From NCBI GenBank assembly GCA_030840885.1, contig JAVEDQ010000572.1:1-5819 (forward strand): a DNA stretch of 5,819 nucleotides, given 5' to 3'. Both the position numbers and the translations under genes were made by a program. This document shows positions 1-5,313 of this stretch, in pieces. The first letter of the stretch is position 1; every line of letters starts with the position of its first letter. Origin of the DNA: Frankiaceae bacterium (lineage in GTDB: Bacteria; Actinomycetota; Actinomycetes; Frankiales; Frankiaceae). The notes below the pieces were generated by a model. It had not been told where the DNA came from and searched no databases. It saw nothing but the letters and a program-made list of their open reading frames with translations.

Positions 1-24
1 GCGGAGAATCCGTGTGCACGGGGA

Positions 25-51
25 TGTCGAGATCGGTCCGGCGTCTCCGTC
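25..51 (+). promoter_or_regulatory. Putative ECF42-type promoter of the DGPF-sigma unit
   Basis: A TGTCGA hexamer at 25-30 is followed after exactly 17 nt by CGTC at 48-51. ECF42 sigma factors are reported to use a -35 of TGTCGA and a -10 of CGA/TC, and an ECF42-type sigma gene lies in the same unit, so this is the expected autoregulatory promoter. Transcription would begin around 57-60, leaving a 5' leader of roughly 40 nt before the ATG at 102. A second CGTC at 42-45 is too close (11 nt). The assignment rests on motif, spacing and position. Confidence 0.7.
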
Positions 52-88
52 CCAGGGACAGTTGCGGCCAACGTGGCGGCATCGGCTC

Positions 89-94
89 AAGGAG
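89..94 (+). promoter_or_regulatory. Ribosome binding site of the DGPF gene
   Basis: AAGGAG sits 7 nt before the ATG at 102. It decides the start: an in-frame ATG at 12 lies upstream of the predicted promoter, and its extra 30 residues (rich in Arg and Ser) do not resemble DGPF proteins. Confidence 0.85.
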
Positions 95-101
95 ACACAC
101 C

Positions 102-509
102 ATGGCGAAGTACCTGCTCCTCAAGCATTACCGCGGCGCCCCCGAGGCCGTGAACAACGTCTCGATGGACAAGTGGGCCCCACAGGAGGTCGAGGACCAT
201 ATGCAGTACATGAACGAGTTCGCCTCCCGGCTCGAGGGGACCGGTGAGTTCGTCGACAGCCAGGCGCTCTCGTCCGAGGGCCGGTGGGTCCGGTACGACG
301 GGGAAGGCCGCCCGCCGGTCACCGACGGGCCGTTCGCGGAGACGAAGGATCTGATCGCCGGCTGGATGATCATCGACGTCGACAGCTACGAGCGGGCGGT
401 CGAGCTCGCCGGCGAGCTGTCGGCCGCGCCGGGCGCCGGCGGCAGGCCGATCCACGAGTGGCTCGAGTTGCGCCCCTTCATGGGGTCCCCGACGACCATC
501 AGCGAGTGA
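102..509 (+). CDS. DGPF/YCII-domain protein associated with an ECF sigma factor
   Basis: This is a 135-residue cytoplasmic protein of the YCII-related (DGPF) family. It opens with MAKYLLLKHYRG, a typical first beta strand, and carries the family signature PVTDGPFAETKDLIAGWMII with DGPF at residues 75-78, then a helix around 95-107 (ERAVELAGELSAA). It closes with IHEWLELRPFM (118-127), the usual last strand. The length matches the family (about 110-140 residues). DGPF proteins form dimeric ferredoxin-like folds; no enzymatic activity is firmly established for the ones linked to sigma factors, where they are known as targets of ECF42. The start at 102 is set by AAGGAG and by the upstream promoter-like element. 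The sigma gene follows 33 nt downstream in the same reading frame, so the two are probably co-transcribed. Family is secure, role is not. Confidence 0.95.
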   Translation: MAKYLLLKHYRGAPEAVNNVSMDKWAPQEVEDHMQYMNEFASRLEGTGEFVDSQALSSEGRWVRYDGEGRPPVTDGPFAETKDLIAGWMIIDVDSYERAVELAGELSAAPGAGGRPIHEWLELRPFMGSPTTISE

Positions 510-542
510 CTACTGACAAGTGACGGAGACCCGGGCCGGTCG

Positions 543-1685
543 ATGGACGAGTTGCTGCTGCGGGAGCTCACCCCCGCGGTCATCGGCGTCCTCTGCCGCC
601 GCGGAATCGATTTCGCGGCGGCGGAGGACGCCGTGCAGGAGGCGCTGCTGCAGGCCGTGCTGTCATGGCCGGATTCGGAGCCGGCAGACCCCAAGGGCTG
701 GCTGGTGACGGTGGCCTGGCGCAAGTTCCTGGACGGCGCCCGCTCCGAGACGTCGCGTCGCGACCGCGAGCTGCGGGTGCAGACCGAGCCGCCGCCCGGC
801 CCCGCCGAGATCGCGGACGACACGCTGCATCTGTTCTTCCTCTGCGCTCATCCGTCGTTGACCCCCGCCTCTGCCGTGGCCCTCACCCTGCGGGCCGTCG
901 GTGGCCTGACCACGCGGCAGATCGCGGCGGCCTACCTGGTGCCCGAGGCGACCATGGCGCAGCGGATCAGCCGGGCCAAGCGCGCCGTGGCCGCTGTGCG
1001 GTTCGACGAGCCGGGCGACCTCGCGACTGTGCGGCGGGTGCTCTACCTCGTCTTCAACGAGGGCTACACGGGTGACGTCGACCTCGCCGCGGAGGCCATC
1101 CGACTCACGCGGCAGCTGGGTTCGGTTGCCGCGGACGCCGAGACCGCCGGGCTGTTGGCGCTGATGCTGCTGCACCACGCCCGGCGACCGGCGCGGACCC
1201 GGCCCGACGGCAGCCTCGTCCCGCTCGCCGAACAGGACCGATCGCGCTGGGACACCGAGCTCATCGCGGAGGGCGTCGCGATCCTCCAGGCCGCGCTGGC
1301 ACGGGATCGACTCGGTGAGTTCCAGGCGCAGGCCGCGATCGCCGCCCTGCACGCCGATGCGCAGCGGGCCGAGGACACCGACTGGGTGCAGATCGTCAGC
1401 TGGTACGACGAGCTGCTCCGGATCACCGGGAGCCCGCTCGTGCAGCTCAACCGGTCGGTGGCGGTCGGGGAGGCCGACGGGCCGGCGGCCGGCCTCGCGG
1501 CGCTGGCCGCGGTGGACCCGGCCCTCCCCCGCCACACCGCCGTCGCGGCCTACCTGCACGAGAAGTCGGGCGACCTGTCCACCGCCGCGCGGCTGTATGC
1601 CGATGCCGCGCTGATCGCACCGACGCTGGCCGAGCGGCATCACCTCACCCGGCAGGCGGCACGGATCAACCACCCGGCCGGCTGA
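543..1685 (+). CDS. ECF sigma factor, ECF42 type, with long C-terminal extension
   Basis: This 380-residue RNA polymerase sigma factor has three parts. Residues 1-75 form a sigma region 2 (DAVQEALLQAV at 29-39; KGWLVTVAWRKFLD at 51-64). Residues 92-155 hold the linker DDTLHLFFLCAHPSLTP and a region 4 helix-turn-helix (GLTTRQIAAAYLVPEATMAQ, 121-140, then RISRAKRAV). From about 165 onward is the extension found in ECF42 factors, with VLYLVFNEGYTGD (166-178), DLAAEAIRLTRQL (180-192), LMLLHHARRPAR (207-218) and a helical TPR-like end (HTAVAAYLHEKSGDLSTAARLY, 331-352). In this family the extension is needed for activity and replaces a dedicated anti-sigma factor; none is seen here. The ATG at 543 gives a start that matches the family (MDELLLRELTPAVIGVL). 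Its only Shine-Dalgarno-like motif, GGAG at 525-528, is 14 nt away, longer than usual, so coupling to the DGPF gene may help translation. The signal sensed is unknown. Confidence 0.95.
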   Translation: MDELLLRELTPAVIGVLCRRGIDFAAAEDAVQEALLQAVLSWPDSEPADPKGWLVTVAWRKFLDGARSETSRRDRELRVQTEPPPGPAEIADDTLHLFFLCAHPSLTPASAVALTLRAVGGLTTRQIAAAYLVPEATMAQRISRAKRAVAAVRFDEPGDLATVRRVLYLVFNEGYTGDVDLAAEAIRLTRQLGSVAADAETAGLLALMLLHHARRPARTRPDGSLVPLAEQDRSRWDTELIAEGVAILQAALARDRLGEFQAQAAIAALHADAQRAEDTDWVQIVSWYDELLRITGSPLVQLNRSVAVGEADGPAAGLAALAAVDPALPRHTAVAAYLHEKSGDLSTAARLYADAALIAPTLAERHHLTRQAARINHPAG

Positions 1686-1762
1686 CGGACACCACGCCCG
1701 GTCACCACTCCGCGACCGGTGTATACGGACGTCCTCTCGGTCCGCTTCTGACTCCTCTGCTG

Positions 1763-1852
1763 AGTCACCTGTCCGGGTGGGGCGATGATGGTGTCCTTCC
1801 AGCCTTGTTCGTTGGCGGCCGGCGGGGTGGGGCTGCCCTGGAGGTAGCTGCC
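1763..1852 (-). pseudogene. Possible multicopper oxidase remnant, last cupredoxin domain
   Basis: Reading the minus strand from 1852 to 1763 gives a stretch ending NEQGWKDTIIAPPGQVT, preceded by GSYLQGSPTPPAA. In three-domain bacterial multicopper oxidases (CotA, phenoxazinone synthase and laccase-like) the final domain has a similar Pro-rich segment, then E-x-GWKDT, a Pro-Gly turn and VTRI, before the copper-binding HCH motif. Here the likeness stops after VT, and no HCH is found in any minus frame down to 1686. Third codon positions across the stretch are almost all G or C, as in a real gene. The frame is the same as that of the propeller gene, whose stop codon lies 84 nt upstream; some similarity may extend back to about 1885. 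The match is from memory of the family, and a chance resemblance is possible. Confidence 0.5.
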
Positions 1853-1857
1853 CGCGG

Positions 1858-1884
1858 TCTGGGCGGGCCAGGGGCCTGCCCAGA
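1858..1884. terminator. Hairpin between convergent genes, possible terminator
   Basis: Arms 1858-1869 and 1873-1884 pair over 12 bp around a 3-nt loop (AGG), with one G-U pair in plus-strand RNA and one A-C mismatch in minus-strand RNA. It lies 172 nt after the sigma gene and 52 nt after the propeller gene on the other strand, so it could serve either or both. There is no T-run on either side, and it overlaps the upstream extension of the possible oxidase remnant, so it may also be a by-product of GC-rich coding sequence. Confidence 0.35.
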
Positions 1885-1936
1885 GTTGGACGGGTCGGGG
1901 AGGGCTTCCGGCCACACGCCCCTTTCTGTGGTCAGG

Positions 1937-2434
1937 TCAGGGGGTGAAGAGAACCGACCAGACGTTGCCCCGGCCGGACCGCGTTCCGGCGCTCGCATCC
2001 TCCGTGATGTACAGGGTGCTGTTGTTCGGGTCGATGAACAGGCCCTGGGCGAAGGCGAAGTTGGTGGGTCCGCCGGGAGTCCAGGTGGGGTCGGTCGGCC
2101 GGGTGCAGCTGGTGGCGCATTCGACCGCGGCGGGAGTGCCCAAGTTGGTGGGCGCCTTGCCGCCGCTCACGTAGCTGATCCCTGCCCCGCCCCCGGGGTT
2201 GGCCGGGGTGACGGTGGTGGGGTCCCACCGGTAGACCGTCGCATTCGCGCCGCCGGGTGAAACGGAGATGTAGAGCAGGTGCTTCACGGGGTCGGTCGCC
2301 ACTCCGGCCACGAATGCCTTCGTTCCTGATCCGTCGAGGAATTTGATCGGCGTCGACACGCACGGAGTGCTGGTGCCCACCGCAGCGCAGGGCTGAGTCG
2401 TGTCGATGTAGGTCGCTGCGTTGTTCTCCGGCAG
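1937..2434 (-). repeat. 3' segment duplicated in the neighbouring paralogue
   Basis: This last portion of the complete propeller gene (residues 767-931) corresponds to 5314-5819. DNA identity is high in places, for example around 2024-2060 against 5404-5440, where the codons for the FAFAQGLF(I/V)DPNN segment are nearly the same. Elsewhere synonymous and conservative changes have accumulated, so the duplication is not very recent. Confidence 0.8.
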
Positions 2435-4732
2435 GTAGAGCTTTCCGTCGAGCAGGCTCATGGTTCCGTTGATGCCCCGAGACAGCGTCCCATTCCCGTT
2501 CTGGTTCTGGGTGACCCCGACGCTGTCGACCGTCTGCTGGCGGGGATCCCCACTGATGCCGTTGACCCGATGGATGGTTCCGTCGACCAGGTCGCCGACA
2601 TACAAAGCGTCGTTGACCGGGTCGAGCGCCATCCCGTTGGGCTTCTGGTTGACCATGGGCCCGCCGGGTGCCATGGCGACCGGGTGCGAGACGGTCGCGG
2701 TGGCCGGGTTGAAGGTCAGGCGCCAGACGCCGGGACTCTTCGTCGCGTTGTCGGGCACGTAGACGTTGTGTGTCCTGCTGCCGGTGGCGTCCGGGCGGGG
2801 GTCGTAGACGGCCTGGCCGGGCGAGCCGATGGTGAATCCGGGGTCGCAGACCGAGAAGTTCACCGCGTCCGGGGCGCGGTCGCCGGCCGGGAGCCGGTCG
2901 ATGCGGCAGAAGCCGTTGGCGTGGTCGGACACCCAGTAGTGACCACCCACATCGTCGGGGATCCACGTGACACCACCCTTCGGTGCGGTGATGCCGGACG
3001 CATACAGGGCTCCGACCGGAGTCGTGTAGGCGAACGATCCCGCGGCGGTGGTGCCGACGTTGTTCGCGACCTGGATGGTGACGACCTGCCCGTCGGCCCC
3101 GGCCGGGCTGACGGCCGTGCAGGACGTGGAACTGGCACAGCTCACCGAGGTAGCACCGGCGGTGCCGAAAACGACCGCCGGCGACGAGCCGTCGGCATTG
3201 GCCAGGGAACTACCGGTGATGGTGACCGCGGTGCCACCGGCGGCGATGCCTCGGGCGGGAGCCAGGTTGCTGATGACGGGCGACCCGGCCACGACGGTGG
3301 CAGCGTCGTAGCTGAACTGGTCTGCCGAGGTGAGCGGGCTGATTTGTCCGTCGCCGTTGGTGACCCGGACGTCGACCGGGCCGGAGCCGGCCGCTTTCGG
3401 GGTGGTCGCGGTGCAACTGGTCCCATCCGGCGTGCACGTCACATTGGTTGCCGGCAAGGTGCCGAAGGCTACCGCGCTCGGAGCGGACGGTGAGGACAGG
3501 TTCGCGCCGGTGATGCTGATGGTGTCGCCGCCGGCCTGGTCACCGGTCGCCGGGCTGATCGAGGTGATCGACGGCTGGAACGCAGTACCAGGCACTCGCC
3601 ACAGGTGCCCCTGCCCGTTGGGGGGTGTCGCCAGCGGCCGGCTCGGGTCGTCGCCGACATAGATGTCGCCGTTCGGACCGAGACCCAGGCCACCGATGTT
3701 GGAGTAGGTACTCCGGGTGACCCCGTCGAACGTAGCCGTGTACGCCGGCACGCTCGTGGACAGCACGTTCGTCCCGCCGCTCGACGGGTTGTACACCAGC
3801 ACACTGCCCGGGCCGTTCAACGGGGCATCACCGACGTAGAGGACGCCTCCCCGGGTGGCGAGGCCACCGGCGAGGTGCGAGACGATGGCAGCCCTGGAGT
3901 CCACCACCACGCTTGCTCCGCAACTGGTTGCTCCACCACAGGCCGGGCGACCGCCAGTGCCGTCGACATCGACGATCTGCGACATTCCGTTGCCGCCGGC
4001 CTCGCCCACGTAGAGGTTGTCGTGCCGCACTCCGGCCGTATCGGTGTAGGTGACACCGGCCAGCGCGTCGATCCCACCCTTCGGGTCCGCTGCGCTGCCG
4101 ACCTTGTTCGCCGCACCGGCCGCGGGCGTGCCCGCGGAGGTGGCCGGGCTGTCCAGCGACATGACCGCGCCGGACTTCACGAACCCCACATAGAGCTTCT
4201 GCACGCCGCTGGGGCTGGCCATCAACGACACAGCAGCCGCTCGAGCTCCCGAGACGGCCGGATCCGTGAACTGGATCATCACCTCGAACGTCACCTTGTC
4301 CGCTACCGGGTCGTACCGGTAGCGGGCCACCTGGCTGGTGTTCGACTGGCTGTTCGCGACATAGACCTTCTGGGTCGCCTGGTCGTATGCGGCTTGCCCC
4401 CCCTTGGCATTGCCCTGACACGCCGAGGTCTGGAAGCCGGAGCCGGCAGGGACCACCTCACAGAGGCCAAGCGCGTTGTCCGCGACGAAGAAGTGGCCGG
4501 CGCCCGAGTTGGGCTGCAGCCAGACACCGCCCGCCGGACGCGTGAGACCCCCGGCCACCGCGATGCCCGTCGTTTGGGCCGAGGCGGACGAACCGGCGAC
4601 GACCAACGACGCGATCACGACAGCGGCGCCCGCCACGGCGGCGAACGCCGTGCGCCGCCGCTTGACGGATCGCTCAGCCGCCAGGGATTGCAGCGGGAGG
4701 ACGCCCTGATTCGTCGGAACAGATGGGTTCAT
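1937..4732 (-). CDS. Secreted protein: beta-propeller, two IPT/TIG domains, beta-propeller
   Basis: This 931-residue exported protein has no function I recognise. The N-terminus has KRRR (24-27), a hydrophobic core (about 28-47) and a signal peptidase I site SSASA before Gln53; it is not a clear Tat motif. Residues 55-383 contain propeller-type repeats, with recurring (L/V)YVG-(D/E) strands such as NLYVGEAGGNG (239-249), VLYVGDAP (297-304) and DIYVGDDPSRP (356-366). Two IPT/TIG immunoglobulin-like domains follow: 386-475 (PSITSISPATGDQAGGDTIS) and 484-570 (PVISNLAPARGIAAGGTAVT). Residues 573-931 form a second propeller (NVYVPDN, LYVGDLVDGTIHRV, KLYLPENNAATY, LYISVSPGGANATVYRW, TLYITEDASAG), similar to the first. 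All 14 cysteines form seven close pairs. No LPXTG sorting signal, transmembrane C-terminus or catalytic motif is visible, so release outside the cell is likely. Such propellers often bind ligands or proteins; that is inference. The reading frame runs open to 5236, but the region upstream of 4732 has different composition and no signal peptide. Confidence 0.9.
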   Translation of the reverse strand: MNPSVPTNQGVLPLQSLAAERSVKRRRTAFAAVAGAAVVIASLVVAGSSASAQTTGIAVAGGLTRPAGGVWLQPNSGAGHFFVADNALGLCEVVPAGSGFQTSACQGNAKGGQAAYDQATQKVYVANSQSNTSQVARYRYDPVADKVTFEVMIQFTDPAVSGARAAAVSLMASPSGVQKLYVGFVKSGAVMSLDSPATSAGTPAAGAANKVGSAADPKGGIDALAGVTYTDTAGVRHDNLYVGEAGGNGMSQIVDVDGTGGRPACGGATSCGASVVVDSRAAIVSHLAGGLATRGGVLYVGDAPLNGPGSVLVYNPSSGGTNVLSTSVPAYTATFDGVTRSTYSNIGGLGLGPNGDIYVGDDPSRPLATPPNGQGHLWRVPGTAFQPSITSISPATGDQAGGDTISITGANLSSPSAPSAVAFGTLPATNVTCTPDGTSCTATTPKAAGSGPVDVRVTNGDGQISPLTSADQFSYDAATVVAGSPVISNLAPARGIAAGGTAVTITGSSLANADGSSPAVVFGTAGATSVSCASSTSCTAVSPAGADGQVVTIQVANNVGTTAAGSFAYTTPVGALYASGITAPKGGVTWIPDDVGGHYWVSDHANGFCRIDRLPAGDRAPDAVNFSVCDPGFTIGSPGQAVYDPRPDATGSRTHNVYVPDNATKSPGVWRLTFNPATATVSHPVAMAPGGPMVNQKPNGMALDPVNDALYVGDLVDGTIHRVNGISGDPRQQTVDSVGVTQNQNGNGTLSRGINGTMSLLDGKLYLPENNAATYIDTTQPCAAVGTSTPCVSTPIKFLDGSGTKAFVAGVATDPVKHLLYISVSPGGANATVYRWDPTTVTPANPGGGAGISYVSGGKAPTNLGTPAAVECATSCTRPTDPTWTPGGPTNFAFAQGLFIDPNNSTLYITEDASAGTRSGRGNVWSVLFTP

Positions 4733-4739
4733 GACGGTT

Positions 4740-4744
4740 CTCCC
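4740..4744 (-). promoter_or_regulatory. Ribosome binding site that sets the start of the propeller gene
   Basis: On the minus strand GGGAG (4744-4740) lies 7 nt before the ATG at 4732. It supports this start over the in-frame ATG at 4786, which has only a G-run (GTGGGGGTC) upstream and would add 18 residues before an already long signal-peptide N-region. Confidence 0.8.
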
Positions 4745-4803
4745 AGCGGAAGTTCGATGCCCGGCGGGACCCGTCAAGGCGCTCATAACATGACCCCCAC
4801 CGC

Positions 4804-4869
4804 TTGGGAAAACCTTTGATCGATTGGAGGCCGCCAAGCCGCAAATCCTTAGGATCAGGATTTTCCCAA
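4804..4869 (-). promoter_or_regulatory. 66-nt imperfect leader hairpin upstream of the propeller gene
   Basis: In minus-strand RNA the segment UUGGGAAAAUC (4869-4859) pairs with GGUUUUCCCAA (4814-4804): 9 perfect pairs plus a U-G and a C-G. After a small internal loop (C against AA), UGAUC (4857-4853) pairs with GAUCA (4821-4817). The apical part (4822-4852) can form a small UUGG/CCAA hairpin, and an alternative AUCCU-A-AGGAU fold (4855-4845) competes with the inner stem. The element is more AT-rich than its surroundings and ends 71 nt before the ATG. It matches no riboswitch class I can recognise. It may be an RNA leader structure or, as DNA, a protein-binding dyad; no U-run follows, so it is not a classic terminator. 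Confidence 0.5.
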
Positions 4870-5059
4870 CCGCATCCCCGAAAAGAGGGCCCTTTGTTGA
4901 TCCAGCCGTTACTTCGGTTGCCGAACGACATGATGCGGCCCGACAAGATTGGCTGAGACAGGAACAGCCGACCTCATCAGCGGTGGCGTCGTCCTCCGGT
5001 ACCGTCCACCCCCTACGGCTGGTCGATCTCGCCCGGACCTGCGGGCGGCGCGCTGAGCG

Positions 5060-5122
5060 CAGCGACCGGCCGATACCTCGGGACGCCCGGGCGATCAGGA
5101 TGTGGGCGCCTTGCAGCTGCAT
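5060..5122 (-). pseudogene. Possible short-chain dehydrogenase N-terminal remnant
   Basis: From an ATG at 5122 the minus strand encodes MQLQGAHILI, then ARASRGIGRSL. This is close to the start of a short-chain dehydrogenase/reductase (SDR): a first beta strand followed by the cofactor-binding TGxxxGIG motif, here AR-ASRGIG with the usual Thr-Gly replaced by Ala-Arg. The likeness ends after about 21 residues. The continuation (Arg- and Ser-rich) has no second strand, no NAG motif and no catalytic YxxxK. No clear ribosome binding site precedes the ATG. It is probably a decayed or transposed fragment; a chance match to a short motif is the alternative. Confidence 0.4.
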
Positions 5123-5240
5123 CGGCTCAACCGTTTCTGCTGGAGTTCGTCCGCGTGAACTACAGGTGTGAGGTGGCACCGGAACACGTGTTGTTCGTGA
5201 ATTCATGAGCTCAGGTCGTGAGGCAATGACCAGCACGTGA

Positions 5241-5285
5241 AGCGGCTGCGCTACTCGGTCGGGGGATCCGAGTAGCGCAGCCGTT
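5241..5285 (-). terminator. Strong hairpin downstream of the truncated propeller gene
   Basis: Arms 5243-5258 and 5268-5283 are perfectly complementary over 16 bp around a 9-nt loop, and can extend by one G-U and one A-U pair to 5241 and 5285. The structure starts 28 nt after the TAA stop (5316-5314) of the upstream gene, the usual place for an intrinsic terminator. The following bases are CTTCACG, without a U-run, which is common in actinomycete terminators. It would separate transcription of the two paralogues. Confidence 0.75.
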
Positions 5286-5313
5286 CAGCGTGTTGCCCTT
5301 TCTTGGGCGTCGA

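Larger units (their letters stand above)
4733..5313. other. Intergenic region between the two propeller genes
   Basis: This 581-nt gap holds the ribosome binding site and leader hairpin of the downstream gene, a possible dehydrogenase scrap (5060-5122) and the hairpin after the upstream gene (5241-5285). No convincing -35/-10 pair was found for the downstream gene on the minus strand. No TGTCGA-N16-18-CGA/TC element was found here, so there is no sign that the neighbouring sigma factor drives it. A perfect 10-bp palindrome AACACGTGTT lies at 5183-5192. Open frames on both strands in 4824-5236 lack ribosome binding sites and recognisable families. Confidence 0.6.

Noticed and set aside
12..101. 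In-frame N-terminal extension of the DGPF gene from an ATG at 12
   Set aside because: It would begin upstream of the promoter-like element, lacks a ribosome binding site and adds 30 residues unlike the family; AAGGAG supports 102.
520..708. GTG-started frame MTETRAGR... overlapping the sigma start, which might hint at a frameshift
   Set aside because: The frame soon turns into Arg/Cys-rich shadow sequence, and the family-like start MDELLLRELTPAVIGVL needs no correction.
1910..1933. Short hairpin just after the propeller gene stop codon
   Set aside because: Only five contiguous pairs around a 10-nt loop and no T-run; too weak to call a terminator.
1932..2966. Minus-strand 344-residue open frame overlapping the propeller gene
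   Set aside because: It is an Arg/Pro/His-rich shadow of GC-rich coding sequence; the overlapping frame has propeller repeats and a paralogue.
2570..3493. Plus-strand 307-residue open frame antisense to the propeller gene
   Set aside because: Low-complexity Gly/Arg/Asp-rich translation without a domain, opposite a well-supported gene.
3605..4819. Plus-strand 404-residue open frame antisense to the propeller gene
   Set aside because: Composition is Arg/Gly/His-rich with no recognisable family, and it ends in the leader of the real gene; this is a codon-bias shadow.
4824..5171. Plus-strand 115-residue open frame in the intergenic region
   Set aside because: It starts at TTG with no ribosome binding site, has no recognisable family and runs across the leader hairpin.
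5183..5192. Palindrome AACACGTGTT as a possible operator
   Set aside because: A single 10-bp palindrome with no mapped promoter or known regulator nearby; CACGTG also occurs at 5234-5239, but this is too little to call a site.
4733..5236. Upstream in-frame extension of the propeller gene to 1099 residues
   Set aside because: It would bury the signal peptide about 170 residues inside the protein, and it crosses the leader hairpin and a dehydrogenase-like scrap; GGGAG before 4732 gives a better start.
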